Origin: Candidatus Moranbacteria bacterium RIFOXYB1_FULL_43_19
GTDB lineage: Bacteria; Patescibacteriota; Minisyncoccia; Moranbacterales; UBA11712
Assembly: GCA_001784875.1 (NCBI GenBank)
Contig: MFSH01000007.1
Location: 1-57,994 of the forward strand
Length of the DNA stretch: 57,994 bases
Direction: 5' to 3'
In this document: one piece after another, positions 41,650 through 49,578 of the stretch
Position numbering within the stretch: the stretch's first letter is position 1
How the letters are laid out: the number at the start of each line of letters is the position of its first letter
The notes under the pieces: model-generated
Seen by the model: the letters and a program-made list of their open reading frames with translations, nothing else
Told to the model about the DNA's origin: nothing
Database searches by the model: none
Program-made: the position numbers and the translations under genes

Positions 41650-42551
41650 ATCTTATTCTTTAGTAGGTTTACAATTTCCCTGGCGACATTTATTTTCGGA
41701 TGGACTTCCTCAAATCCTTCGAAGCAGGGGAACAGGTTTATCTCAATCACAAGATAGCCTTTTTTAATCTTAAAGACATCTATTCCGGCTAAGTCTAATC
41801 CAATCTTTTTACAAATAGATTCAGCAAATCTTTCCATAGCGGGTTCAATGAACTTTTCTATGCGTCCTCCGAGGCTAAAATTATTTTTCCAATTTCCTTT
41901 ATTGGCGGTTCGTTTCATTATGCCCAGAGATTTGCCCTTGCAGACAATGATTCTATAATCACAAGTATTTTCAATAAAGGGCTGGAAGATCAAGTTTTTA
42001 GATCTTCTATTTTTCAAGATAGATCCTAACCCCGCTTGGTCATCAACTCGATAAACCCCGCGTCCCATCCCAGTATCACTCTCTTTAATTACTAAAGGAT
42101 AATGTAGCCCCAAAACGTTAAGCTTTTCAACAATTTTTTTTATGGAATTATCGACAAAATGCATTGTTGGAATGGTCGGAATATTGTTGAGGGTGAAGAT
42201 CTGGGATTGATTAAACTTATCATTGTAAGGGTATTTGATAAAAAATTTACCGTTTGCCACGGGTATGTTCTTTTCCAGGAGGTATGTTGTCAAAAAATGC
42301 AGTTCGTTTGTTATATAAAAAAACAACCTCTTGTCTCTTTCTAATATGCTATAACAAGGCGAGTCGAAGAAAGCGGCTGTATATTTTTTTGTTTCAATTA
42401 ATTTTGTGCTGTTTATAATAGTATTCAGTCCGAAAGCTAAATCGCTCCAGCCGATAAAATCGGATTTGATCCTCAGCCTTTTCAGCTCTTGGCGCATTCT
42501 CTTTATTGTATGATCTTTTCTGTTGACGCCGATTAGCAGTATGCTCTGCAT
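41646..42551 (-). CDS. RimK-like ATP-grasp ligase
   Basis: 301 residues. N-terminal pre-ATP-grasp part (SILLIGVNRKDHTIKRM), then the ATP-grasp fold with YPLVIKESDTGMGRGVYRV (Lys and Gly-rich loop), LIFQPFIE, DYRIIVCKGKSLGIMKR, and the metal site GIDVFKIKKGYLVIEINLFP. Enzymes of this family join an amino acid to a carboxylate by an acyl phosphate. Substrates are unknown. Four-base overlap with the deacetylase gene. Confidence 0.85.
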   Translation of the reverse strand: MQSILLIGVNRKDHTIKRMRQELKRLRIKSDFIGWSDLAFGLNTIINSTKLIETKKYTAAFFDSPCYSILERDKRLFFYITNELHFLTTYLLEKNIPVANGKFFIKYPYNDKFNQSQIFTLNNIPTIPTMHFVDNSIKKIVEKLNVLGLHYPLVIKESDTGMGRGVYRVDDQAGLGSILKNRRSKNLIFQPFIENTCDYRIIVCKGKSLGIMKRTANKGNWKNNFSLGGRIEKFIEPAMERFAESICKKIGLDLAGIDVFKIKKGYLVIEINLFPCFEGFEEVHPKINVAREIVNLLKNKI

Positions 42552-42554
42552 AGG

Positions 42555-43505
42555 CTATAATTTTTTAAATATTTTTATTAATTCTTCATACATTTTTTGC
42601 ATCAGTAACTCTTTCCCTGGATGTATCAATAATCCGGGCATAGAGTTTAGTTCTACTATCCATGGACGATTGTGTCTGTCGAACATAAAGTCAATCGAAT
42701 ACACGCAGGGATTAAATGTGCGGAAAAGGTGGTTGGCAAAAGAGATTATTGGGCACAGTGATTTTGGAATATTTTCAGTTGGAATGGCAGTGAGTGTGCC
42801 GCCTTGTGATAAATTAGATAAATAACTGTCCTTGCGAGGTTCTCTTATGTGAGAATAGATAATTTTGTTATCCACGATGACAACTCTCAAGTCGTGCGTG
42901 TTTTTGTTCAGCCCAGGGACCCCTCTTGACGAGTCTATAAACTCCTGGACTATATAATTTTTCCCGACCCTAATTTTGCTTTTTGAAATAGCTGATTCAG
43001 CTTTCAAGATCTGCACATCTTTCCCTTCGCTTTCGTCAAGCGGCTTGATAACAACCATCCTTGTCTTTATTTTCAGAATTGTGTTCTCTAGGTCGCTCTT
43101 GCTGGATATGAGCCAGGATTTTTTTGTCCATTCTTTGAATAAAAGACTAATTGTTAATTTGTTGTCTATCAGCTGGGTAAACAGCAAATTATTTATGAAG
43201 CGGAAGTTTTTCGAAATAACCTCTTTTTTATAATAGACCTCTGCTGATGAAGGGGTTTTATCATATATAAAGTCAGGGCTACATCGATAGGATCTTGCCC
43301 ATCCCCTTTTTCTATCAAACGCCCACGCGAACTTAAACACTTTTTTTTTGTAGTCATACCATTCATAGGAAGCGCGATACATTTTTATGCCGTTATCTTC
43401 GCACAAAGAATACATCCTTTCATAGGACTGGCGCGCGATTTTTTTCTGGAAGGGGTTTTTTCTTTTCCAGTTACTTTTTCCGAAAAGAATAAGAACTTTC
43501 TTCAT
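42555..43505 (-). CDS. ATP-grasp ligase, tandem paralog 1
   Basis: 316 residues. MKKVLILFGKSNWKRKNPFQ at the start; ATP-grasp elements VVIKPLDESEGKDVQIL, YIVQEFIDSSRGVPGL, DLRVVIVDNKIIYSHIREPR and VYSIDFMFDRHNRPWIVELN (metal-binding Glu and Asn). It is a paralog of the next gene upstream in the operon: both share the start MKKVLILF, the IYDK(T/S)P motif and the SQGG(T/S)LT motif. Probably a peptide-bond-forming enzyme; substrate unknown. Confidence 0.85.
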   Translation of the reverse strand: MKKVLILFGKSNWKRKNPFQKKIARQSYERMYSLCEDNGIKMYRASYEWYDYKKKVFKFAWAFDRKRGWARSYRCSPDFIYDKTPSSAEVYYKKEVISKNFRFINNLLFTQLIDNKLTISLLFKEWTKKSWLISSKSDLENTILKIKTRMVVIKPLDESEGKDVQILKAESAISKSKIRVGKNYIVQEFIDSSRGVPGLNKNTHDLRVVIVDNKIIYSHIREPRKDSYLSNLSQGGTLTAIPTENIPKSLCPIISFANHLFRTFNPCVYSIDFMFDRHNRPWIVELNSMPGLLIHPGKELLMQKMYEELIKIFKKL

Positions 43506-43507
43506 GA

Positions 43508-44431
43508 TTATTTCAGAAAAAAATTAATAACGCGGGTATAGAAATATTCCCTGTAGTCCAATTCTTCCTCGTCGATCGTGATGCCCGGCCGAGAGTTCAT
43601 CTCCAGAATCCAAGGCTTTTGGTCGTTATCGAAAATAAAATCGATAGAGTATAATTTCTTTCCGTAAGGAGATAATTTTTTTGAAATATAGCGCGTGATC
43701 GCAAATATTTTTTTTGGTATTTTGGAAGCAGGAAGAGGGGTCAGGGATCCGCCTTGGGAATAATTAGCTATCAACTTTCCTTCCTTTGGGGTTCTGATGT
43801 AGGAATAAAATGGCTTTCCGTTTTTTGTGAGAAATACTCTAAGATCATGCGGTCCGTCTACTATTCCAGGGATGCCTTTTTCGGCAGAAATAAACTCCTG
43901 GGCAATAAAAGGATATTTGATAGGCTTTATTTTATTTTTGGGATAAACCTTTATTCCCTTTCCTCCTGATCCGAAAAGGGGCTTTAGCAACACGAGATTG
44001 CTTTTTATTTTTTTAATTTTTACCAAATCTTTTTTTCGATTTATCAAAACAGTTCTGGGAGAAAACTCTGGAAATTTCCTATGGGTCATCCATTTATTGC
44101 TCAAAAGACGACTCAGCTTTAGGCTATTTATGAAGGTGAAGTCTCTTTCAATTTTTTGCCGGATGGCGTGTAAGCGCTTGCTGACCACGAGAGGACTCTT
44201 GTCATAAATTATATCCGGGACGATGTTTTTCCCCCATTGCCAGTTACCTTTTTTATGAAATTCAGCTTTTGCGAATAAGCGTTTTTGCGGATCGTAAGCT
44301 CCGATAGGGGCTCTGAAAAATTCAACCCCTTTTTTCTCTGCAAATGAATAAAGGTCGGCAAATTGTCGTCGACTTTTGCGTGACAACCCTATTCGCCCTG
44401 TCTTATCGAATAATATTAGAACTTTTTTCAT
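43508..44431 (-). CDS. ATP-grasp ligase, tandem paralog 2
   Basis: 307 residues. MKKVLILFDKTGRIGLSRKS, then LVLLKPLFGSGGKGIKVYP, FIAQEFISAEKGIPGIVDGP, DLRVFLTKNGKPFYSYIRTP and LYSIDFIFDNDQKPWILEMN. Similar along its whole length to the preceding paralog but clearly diverged. Two bases separate the two genes. The pair may add different residues to the same acceptor, or form a heterodimer; both are inference. Confidence 0.85.
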   Translation of the reverse strand: MKKVLILFDKTGRIGLSRKSRRQFADLYSFAEKKGVEFFRAPIGAYDPQKRLFAKAEFHKKGNWQWGKNIVPDIIYDKSPLVVSKRLHAIRQKIERDFTFINSLKLSRLLSNKWMTHRKFPEFSPRTVLINRKKDLVKIKKIKSNLVLLKPLFGSGGKGIKVYPKNKIKPIKYPFIAQEFISAEKGIPGIVDGPHDLRVFLTKNGKPFYSYIRTPKEGKLIANYSQGGSLTPLPASKIPKKIFAITRYISKKLSPYGKKLYSIDFIFDNDQKPWILEMNSRPGITIDEEELDYREYFYTRVINFFLK

Positions 44432-45837
44432 TATTTCACTTCAATTAAAAATTTCTTAAGGTCGCGTTTCCCGATTATCATGGGATATTTGAGGTTTTTC
44501 CGGTCTACTAAATTTATTTTTGAGAGTATTCTCTCCTCGTCCATTTCAAATTCAACTTTCACCACCGGGCGAATTGAATTTCCGCTGGCGGAAAAGATGA
44601 TGGCGACATCTTCAAGATCCGGAATTGAATCCTTGTATTTTTCCAGAAGATCTTTTTTGATTGAATTCTCGTTTTCTGGGGCCAGTTTATATTGCGACAA
44701 ATCAATTGCAGAAAATTTGTTGATTATTTCCTCATAGCCCAGTTGCTTTGCAATTTCGATGTCAATTGATGATGACTGGGCTCCCGTGTCGATTTTTGCC
44801 TCAACCTTGATTTCCTTTTCATTTTTCCCGATCAGTTTTATCTTTTCCACTGTTCCGATTATTTTCTTTCCCGAAATCCCCTCAATTTCATCTTCAATTT
44901 CTCCGCCAAAGAGATTCATACCGACCGCCACACCCTTTTCAGCCGTTTTTATTTTGAGGTCTTCAACCCGGCGCAGGCGCCCGAGGAGTCCGTCGGTATT
45001 CGCGATTTGAATGGAAAGCCCTGGGCGGGCGTTGAGCTCCAAAAATACCGGTCCCCGGTCGCGGTCGATGGCGACGTCGGCACCCAAAAATCCAAGGCCG
45101 GAAATCTCTTGGGCCCGAACAGCCATCCGGAGCATATCTTTCCAGTAGGGAATTCTGATTCCGGAGAGAAGAAGGCGAGTTCCTGGTATGTATTCGATCA
45201 TCCTGCCTTTTCCGAGCACCGATGTTGTTGTCACTCCTGTCGCCATATCAATCCCGACTCCAATAGCCCCCTGCTGAAGGTTGGCTTTTCCGTCTGATTC
45301 GCGGGTCGGCAGACGCAGCATTGCCATCACGGGCACCTTGTTGTACACGATTATCCGGATGTCGGGAATGCCTTTGAAGGCATAAGGCTTGAAGAGTTTG
45401 AGGAGCTTGAGGCGCTCTTCAAAAAAGGCTACATCCGGAACGCCTGCCAGGGAAAAACTGCCGTCTAAGATATTTCTCGCGTGTGTCTTTATGTCATCCG
45501 CCGTCACGATTGACCCGTCAGCCTTGATCCAAGTATTTTCGAGATGCTTCTTTTTTCCGTAAACGACCAGAATTCCCTCGCCGCCAAATCCGCGGTTCGG
45601 TTTCAAAACAAAACTTTCCGGAAGAAGGCTCCAATCAAAATTTTCGAGTTCTTCGAAACTTTTTATCTTCGCTATAAGTTTCGGGACGGGAAGCTCGGCT
45701 TTTGCGAGAAATTTTTTGCTCAAGAGCTTGTCATCCGCCAGTTTTTTTGCTCGGCGAAGATTGTTCGGACGGATAAACCGAAGATTGCGGGCGTTCATTC
45801 CCAATATATTTCGTCGAGCCTTGAAATATGAAATCAT
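44431..45837 (-). CDS. Alpha-L-glutamate ligase-like ATP-grasp fused to retropepsin-like domain
   Basis: 468 residues. Residues 1-300 are a RimK-type ATP-grasp: SFVLKPNRGFGGEGILVVYG, DIRIIVYNKVPVMAMLRLPT, GAIGVGIDMATG, LGADVAIDRDRGPVFLELNA. Residues ~320-468 are a retropepsin-like aspartyl protease domain with the catalytic motif KIDTGAQSSSID near residue 350, as in the RimK-linked ATP-dependent protease family (PF05618-like). In relatives the ligase and the 7TM protein are neighbours, as here. A ligase and a peptidase in one chain suggests build-and-trim control of a peptide tag. Confidence 0.88.
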   Translation of the reverse strand: MISYFKARRNILGMNARNLRFIRPNNLRRAKKLADDKLLSKKFLAKAELPVPKLIAKIKSFEELENFDWSLLPESFVLKPNRGFGGEGILVVYGKKKHLENTWIKADGSIVTADDIKTHARNILDGSFSLAGVPDVAFFEERLKLLKLFKPYAFKGIPDIRIIVYNKVPVMAMLRLPTRESDGKANLQQGAIGVGIDMATGVTTTSVLGKGRMIEYIPGTRLLLSGIRIPYWKDMLRMAVRAQEISGLGFLGADVAIDRDRGPVFLELNARPGLSIQIANTDGLLGRLRRVEDLKIKTAEKGVAVGMNLFGGEIEDEIEGISGKKIIGTVEKIKLIGKNEKEIKVEAKIDTGAQSSSIDIEIAKQLGYEEIINKFSAIDLSQYKLAPENENSIKKDLLEKYKDSIPDLEDVAIIFSASGNSIRPVVKVEFEMDEERILSKINLVDRKNLKYPMIIGKRDLKKFLIEVK

Positions 45838-46487
45838 TTAGGTTTGATAATTTGGCGAAAGCGCAAATATTCGGAAAGGCGAAGCCCTGTCCACTTGCCG
45901 AGAAAAATGTTTATTGGGATTGTCAGAAGGCTCATCCAGGGATAACTCAAAATCATTTTGATAAGCTGGGGCCAGCTGGCGATATAGTAGCCGATGACGG
46001 AAATGAAAAGTGTTTCCAATGAGAGAATAATAGCGGCCCGGTTTCCTTTTTCGATTTGAACAGTGATGAATTTTTCCACCAGGGTGATCATTATGAGAAT
46101 AGGAAAAATTGAGACACTGGCGAGGCCTGTCCGGTTCCAGGTTCCGCCGATAAAAAGCAAAAAAAGAATCGAAAAACCAACGATGGTGATCATAATGGCC
46201 ACCCTTGGAAGATAAAGGAGCCTCGCTTTTTTAAGGAGATAGCGGGTAATTGTGCCAACCAAGATGACGGTAACGAAGATTGTGATGCCGTATTTTATTT
46301 CATTGGTCGCCAGAAAGGCAAAAGTTATGATGGCCGGTGTATAGATGCCAAAAGCCTTGATGCCGATGACTTGCCGGAAAAAGGCGATCATAGTGACGAT
46401 AATAGGCAGAATCAAAACCAAAACCAACGTGTCGAGAGGCACCCCGTTGGCAGCAGCCAGGGTAATGAACGAATTTATGTTTTCCAT
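45834..46487 (-). CDS. 7TM membrane protein of the RimK-linked (inactive transglutaminase-7TM) family
   Basis: 217 residues with seven hydrophobic segments. VPLDTLVLVLILPIIVTMIA, FFRQVIGIKAFGIYTPAIIT and LPRVAIMITIVGFSILFLLF match the 7TM half of the family in which an inactive transglutaminase-like domain is fused to 7 helices; the soluble half is absent here. It heads the operon and overlaps the ligase-retropepsin gene by 4 bases. It probably anchors the ligase system at the membrane or moves its product. Confidence 0.8.
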   Translation of the reverse strand: MENINSFITLAAANGVPLDTLVLVLILPIIVTMIAFFRQVIGIKAFGIYTPAIITFAFLATNEIKYGITIFVTVILVGTITRYLLKKARLLYLPRVAIMITIVGFSILFLLFIGGTWNRTGLASVSIFPILIMITLVEKFITVQIEKGNRAAIILSLETLFISVIGYYIASWPQLIKMILSYPWMSLLTIPINIFLGKWTGLRLSEYLRFRQIIKPK

Positions 46488-46521
46488 GTGGTTTTTGCTT
46501 AAATTTAGGTTAAAGACTAAC

Positions 46522-46546
46522 TAAAAAATACCGCTTTTTAGCGGTG
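46522..46546 (-). terminator. Rho-independent terminator downstream of ruvC
   Basis: On the minus strand ACCGC, a short A-rich loop, GCGGT and then ATTTTTTAG. It lies between ruvC and the 7TM gene start and would end transcription from ruvC. Confidence 0.7.
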
Positions 46547-46560
46547 TTGTCAATGGATTT

Positions 46561-46646
46561 TCGAGTAACCCGTAACACGAAACATGACTCACGATTGGAA
46601 GATTTATCCTTTAGTGTGTCGTGTTATGAGCATCGTGTGTCGAGAA
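46561..46646. repeat. Stuttering palindrome, family C, gene-less copy C2
   Basis: Left arm TCGAGTAACCCGTAACACG, AAACATGACTCACG; right arm TAGTGTGTCGTGTTATGAGC, ATCGTGTGTCGAGA, inverted to it. An 18-base spacer separates them. The right arm encodes the last residues of ruvC (SRHTMLITRHTKG). Confidence 0.8.
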
Positions 46647-47140
46647 TTGAGATGACATATCGCAATTGCCACTGCGTCGGCAGCGTCATCTGGCTTTGGA
46701 GCACACTTGAGCTTCAAAATATTCTTTACCATAATTTGAATTTGTTTTTTTTCGGCCCGGCCGTATCCAGTGAGAGCCTGTTTTACCTGAAGAGGGGTAT
46801 AGTTTGAAAGAGGAACTCCGTTCTTCTTTATCTCATATAAGATAACCCCGCGGGCTTGGGCGACCGTAACCGCAGTCTTCAAGTTTTTGAAAAAGAAAAG
46901 ATCTTCAATGGCGGCTTCATCGGGTTTGAATTTTTTGACGAGCGATTGAATGTCGCGTCCAATTTCAACCAGCCGCTCCGCATCAGAGTTAATTTTCGAA
47001 GTGTTGATACATCCGCAAGCCACCAGCCGCGGATTTTTTTTGTTTTCTTCAACCACGGCCCAGCCGGTCGTGGCCGTGCCGGGATCAACTCCCATAACAC
47101 GAAACCCGTAACATGACTCGCGAGAGGACTTATTTTTCAT
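46604..47140 (-). CDS. ruvC: Holliday junction resolvase RuvC, both termini altered by repeats
   Basis: 178 residues. The acidic catalytic residues are in place: VMGVDPGTATTGWAV, AIEDLFFFKN, and KPDDAADAVAIAICH. RuvC cuts four-way DNA junctions with RuvAB. The N-terminal residues (MKNKSSRESCYGFR) come from the left arm of repeat element C1, and the C-terminal SRHTMLITRHTKG from copy C2. The start at 47140 overlaps the stop of the four-helix-bundle gene; a start at 47095 would remove the first beta strand and is less likely. Confidence 0.9.
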   Translation of the reverse strand: MKNKSSRESCYGFRVMGVDPGTATTGWAVVEENKKNPRLVACGCINTSKINSDAERLVEIGRDIQSLVKKFKPDEAAIEDLFFFKNLKTAVTVAQARGVILYEIKKNGVPLSNYTPLQVKQALTGYGRAEKKQIQIMVKNILKLKCAPKPDDAADAVAIAICHLNSRHTMLITRHTKG

Positions 47141-47516
47141 TTCTTATAATGCCAAAGAGCATGGCGCCTATTTCGTCGGCCAGATTCAAGGCTTTTTTAT
47201 AATCGTCATTTGATAAATATTTTTCGACTAGGGCAAAATGGAGAAGATATTTTAATTCCTTTAAAGATGCATAAGAAATTCTAAAAAAGTTTTGCTTAGA
47301 TTTTTCCCTATATCTAGCGAATCCCTCGATGTAATTCAAGATAATGGATAAAGCCGCTCGTCGAATTTGTGAAGTAACTCCGTAAAGTTCTTCTCGAGGG
47401 AATTCTCTTGTGATTTTATAAACGAAGTGGACATAATCATCCATTATCTTTCTAAGTTTTTTATGAAATAGTTCTTCCATTTGTGTGTCGAGTTACGTGT
47501 TACGAGATGCGTGACT
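47093..47516. mobile_element. Family C element C1: inverted stuttering arms enclosing a four-helix-bundle gene
   Basis: Left arm 47093-47125 (TAACACGAAACCCGTAACAT, GACTCGCGAG) and right arm 47480-47516, whose reverse complement reads GTCACGCATCTCGTAACACG, TAACTCGACACAC. The sole gene is the four-helix-bundle gene on the minus strand. One end is fused to the start of ruvC and the other abuts the stop codon of yebC, so the element has been inserted exactly between two genes. Confidence 0.7.
47130..47480 (-). CDS. Four-helix-bundle protein (S23/IVP family), sole gene of element C1
   Basis: 116 residues. Helix 1 LFHKKLRKIMDDYVHFVYKI; the family core TREFPREELYGVTSQIRRAALSIILNYIEG; helix 3 FFRISYASLKELKYLLHFAL; helix 4 LADEIGAMLFGIIRNEK. 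The core is the classic S23 motif (FPREE..GLTSQIRRA..SI..N..EG). The start ATG 47480 directly follows the repeat arm. Stop overlaps the ruvC start. Confidence 0.88.
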   Translation of the reverse strand: MEELFHKKLRKIMDDYVHFVYKITREFPREELYGVTSQIRRAALSIILNYIEGFARYREKSKQNFFRISYASLKELKYLLHFALVEKYLSNDDYKKALNLADEIGAMLFGIIRNEK

Positions 47517-48231
47517 AAAGATTATCATATATTTCTTGAACATCATCCAATTCATCCAATTTTTCCAGAAGTTTTTCATAATCAATTTTTGTTTCCATGT
47601 CAATTTGAATCGAAGAAAGGGGCATAAACATCAGCCCGGCATTGTCGATTCGGATGCCTTTTTGCTCCAGATTTTCCTTGATTTCTTTGAGATCGCGCGG
47701 GTCGGTGAAGATTTGTAAAACCTCGCCCTGAAAAACAGTATCTGTCGCTCCAGAGTCAATAGCCTTGAGTTCGATATCGTTGGCGTTGTCTTTATTCGTT
47801 GTCACATATATCACGCCTATATTTTTGAACAGATATTGCAAGCTTCCGGACGATGCCATTTTGCCGCCTGACTTCTCAATTATATTCCGTATTTCTCCGA
47901 GAGTCCGATTTTTGTTGTCTGTTGCCGTTTTGATGAGCATAGCAATGTTCCCTGGAGCAATAGCTTCATAAACAACCTCCTCAATCGCGGCCGCATCCTT
48001 GAGTTCGCCGATCCCGCGCTTTATCGCCCGGTCAATATTGTCTTTGGGCATGTTCACCGCCCGCGCCTGGTCAATAGCGAGGCGCAGCTTGAAATTCGTC
48101 GCTGGATCTCCCCCGCCATCTTTCGCGGCGAGCGTCACGAGCCGCGCGACCTTCGTGAAAACCGAAGCGCGTTTGGCATCTTGGATTGCTTTTTTGTGCT
48201 TGATTCCCGCGAAATGTGAGTGTCCGGACAT
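47515..48231 (-). CDS. yebC: YebC/PmpR-family protein (TACO1-like)
   Basis: 238 residues. SGHSHFAGIKHKKAIQDAKR at the N terminus is diagnostic; GGGDPATNFKLRLAIDQARA, MPKDNIDRAIKRG and EAIAPGNIAMLIKTATDNKN follow. YebC-type proteins act in transcriptional control or, as shown for TACO1/YebC2, in easing translation of proline stretches. It is often next to ruvC; here the four-helix-bundle element separates them. Confidence 0.93.
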   Translation of the reverse strand: MSGHSHFAGIKHKKAIQDAKRASVFTKVARLVTLAAKDGGGDPATNFKLRLAIDQARAVNMPKDNIDRAIKRGIGELKDAAAIEEVVYEAIAPGNIAMLIKTATDNKNRTLGEIRNIIEKSGGKMASSGSLQYLFKNIGVIYVTTNKDNANDIELKAIDSGATDTVFQGEVLQIFTDPRDLKEIKENLEQKGIRIDNAGLMFMPLSSIQIDMETKIDYEKLLEKLDELDDVQEIYDNL

Positions 48232-48310
48232 ACAATATAAATGATTGATTTATTAGCCGTTTGCCTTTACTCTATATAGTAGGAGGATTAAGGAATTATT
48301 TCAAATATAT

Positions 48311-49192
48311 ATGGAAAAATTAGACGATTTCCAAAAATTTGGTGGCGAGGAAGGAGTTTTAAATCTAGAGGTGGCCGATGAATATCAGGAGAAGAGAATT
48401 GAAATTGTTGAAGATATCCGTGATAAATATCAAATCCTGCTAATTTCCCTTCAAACGGAAGCGAACAAACTAATGGGACTTCCGGACGATCAGGAAATGT
48501 TTAGCAAGGCCTTGGGTTTGCCAAAAGGGTCAAAAAGTTTTACGACAAAATATTTATTGGACAGAAGCGACCAATTGCCAGATACGGTTGAAGAAGCAGG
48601 AGTTATAATTGGGGGTGCAGCGGCTTCAGTGTATGAAGATGAGCCCTGGATAAGAAAATTGGAAGAATTCATTCGTATAATGCTTCAGAAAAAAGTCCCC
48701 ATATTAGGGGTTTGTTTTGGTCATCAAGTGGTTGCTCAATCTCTAGGCGGAAAAGTTGAAAAAAATCCCTTAGGAAGGGAATTTGGAACTATAAACATCG
48801 ATTTGAACGAAGAGGGCGCAGCAGACAGACTGTTTGAGCAGGTGCCAAAAAAATTTGTATCCTCAACCAGTCATCAGGATATTGTGACAGGTCTGCCGGA
48901 GCTGGAAAGAGTAACGGTTTTAGCGAGAACTGACATGGATCCTTATGACGCGCTGGCGATCGGAGACAGCATCCGGACGGTTCAATTTCATCCTGAAATC
49001 ACAACGGAACTTTTAACTAAAGTAGCGGAATTCAGAAAAGCCGCGCTTGCAGAGCAAGGATATTTTAAAGATGAGGAAGGATTTAAAGAATTTGTTAAAA
49101 ATTTAAAAGATGATCCGGAAGCGCGAAAAGTATTGTCAAATTTTGTAAGAAATTTTGTCATTGAATATCATCTAAAAAAACACGGCGTATGA
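48311..49192 (+). CDS. Class I glutamine amidotransferase-like protein
   Basis: 293 residues. The nucleophile elbow is PILGVCFGHQVVAQSLGG (Cys near residue 136) and the His-Glu pair lies in VQFHPEI near residue 226, with STSHQDIV between; the catalytic triad is therefore complete. The C-terminal ~60 residues are extra and helical. Such domains supply ammonia to a partner enzyme or cleave gamma-glutamyl bonds. It heads a tightly coupled run with a GCS2-type ligase, so it may hydrolyse or transfer gamma-glutamyl groups made by that enzyme; that is inference. Confidence 0.85.
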   Translation: MEKLDDFQKFGGEEGVLNLEVADEYQEKRIEIVEDIRDKYQILLISLQTEANKLMGLPDDQEMFSKALGLPKGSKSFTTKYLLDRSDQLPDTVEEAGVIIGGAAASVYEDEPWIRKLEEFIRIMLQKKVPILGVCFGHQVVAQSLGGKVEKNPLGREFGTINIDLNEEGAADRLFEQVPKKFVSSTSHQDIVTGLPELERVTVLARTDMDPYDALAIGDSIRTVQFHPEITTELLTKVAEFRKAALAEQGYFKDEEGFKEFVKNLKDDPEARKVLSNFVRNFVIEYHLKKHGV

Positions 49193-49386
49193 GCAAGCAA
49201 GAATTTTTGAAAAATATAAAAAGTCTGTTGCCCGAATCCGAAGTATTTCCGGAAGATATAAAAGAAATGCTTTCGAAAAGCTTGGGCTCTTTAACTAATG
49301 GCCAACTGGAATTACTCACAAAAATACTGAAGGAGGAAAAAGAAAAGGTCGACGCCTTGAGGAAAAAGTTTGGCGTTAAGAGCTAA
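49189..49386 (+). CDS. Small hypothetical protein
   Basis: 65 residues, helical, charged (LLPESEVFPEDIKEMLSKSL, then GQLELLTKILKEEKEKVDAL). Start overlaps the amidotransferase stop (ATGA), so it is co-translated. Family not recognised; it may be a small helper of the ligase system. Confidence 0.65.
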   Translation: MSKQEFLKNIKSLLPESEVFPEDIKEMLSKSLGSLTNGQLELLTKILKEEKEKVDALRKKFGVKS

Positions 49387-49404
49387 GAATTAAATGCAAT
49401 TTCC

Positions 49405-49578
49405 ATGAAAAGAAAAACGCTTAAAGAAATTGAAAAATATATAATCGGCAATGAAAATTTGCCCGAGTATTTCAAATATCTCGCGCAAGAAAAAAGAAAA
49501 AAAGGAAAGACATCAGAATATTGGTTTCGGAAGACTTACGAAACGTTAATTCGACTAGAAAAATATTTTAAGCCATGA
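49405..49578 (+). CDS. Very small hypothetical protein, coupled to the GCS2-type ligase
   Basis: 57 residues from ATG 49405: MKRKTLKEIEKYIIGNENLP and on to KTYETLIRLEKYFKP. Basic and helical. The stop overlaps the next start by ATGA, which is the main support for its being a real gene. Function unknown. Confidence 0.6.
   Translation: MKRKTLKEIEKYIIGNENLPEYFKYLAQEKRKKGKTSEYWFRKTYETLIRLEKYFKP

Noticed and set aside
47130-47480. 23S rRNA intervening sequence
   Set aside because: The family match is good but there is no rRNA sequence on either side; the gene lies between yebC and ruvC.
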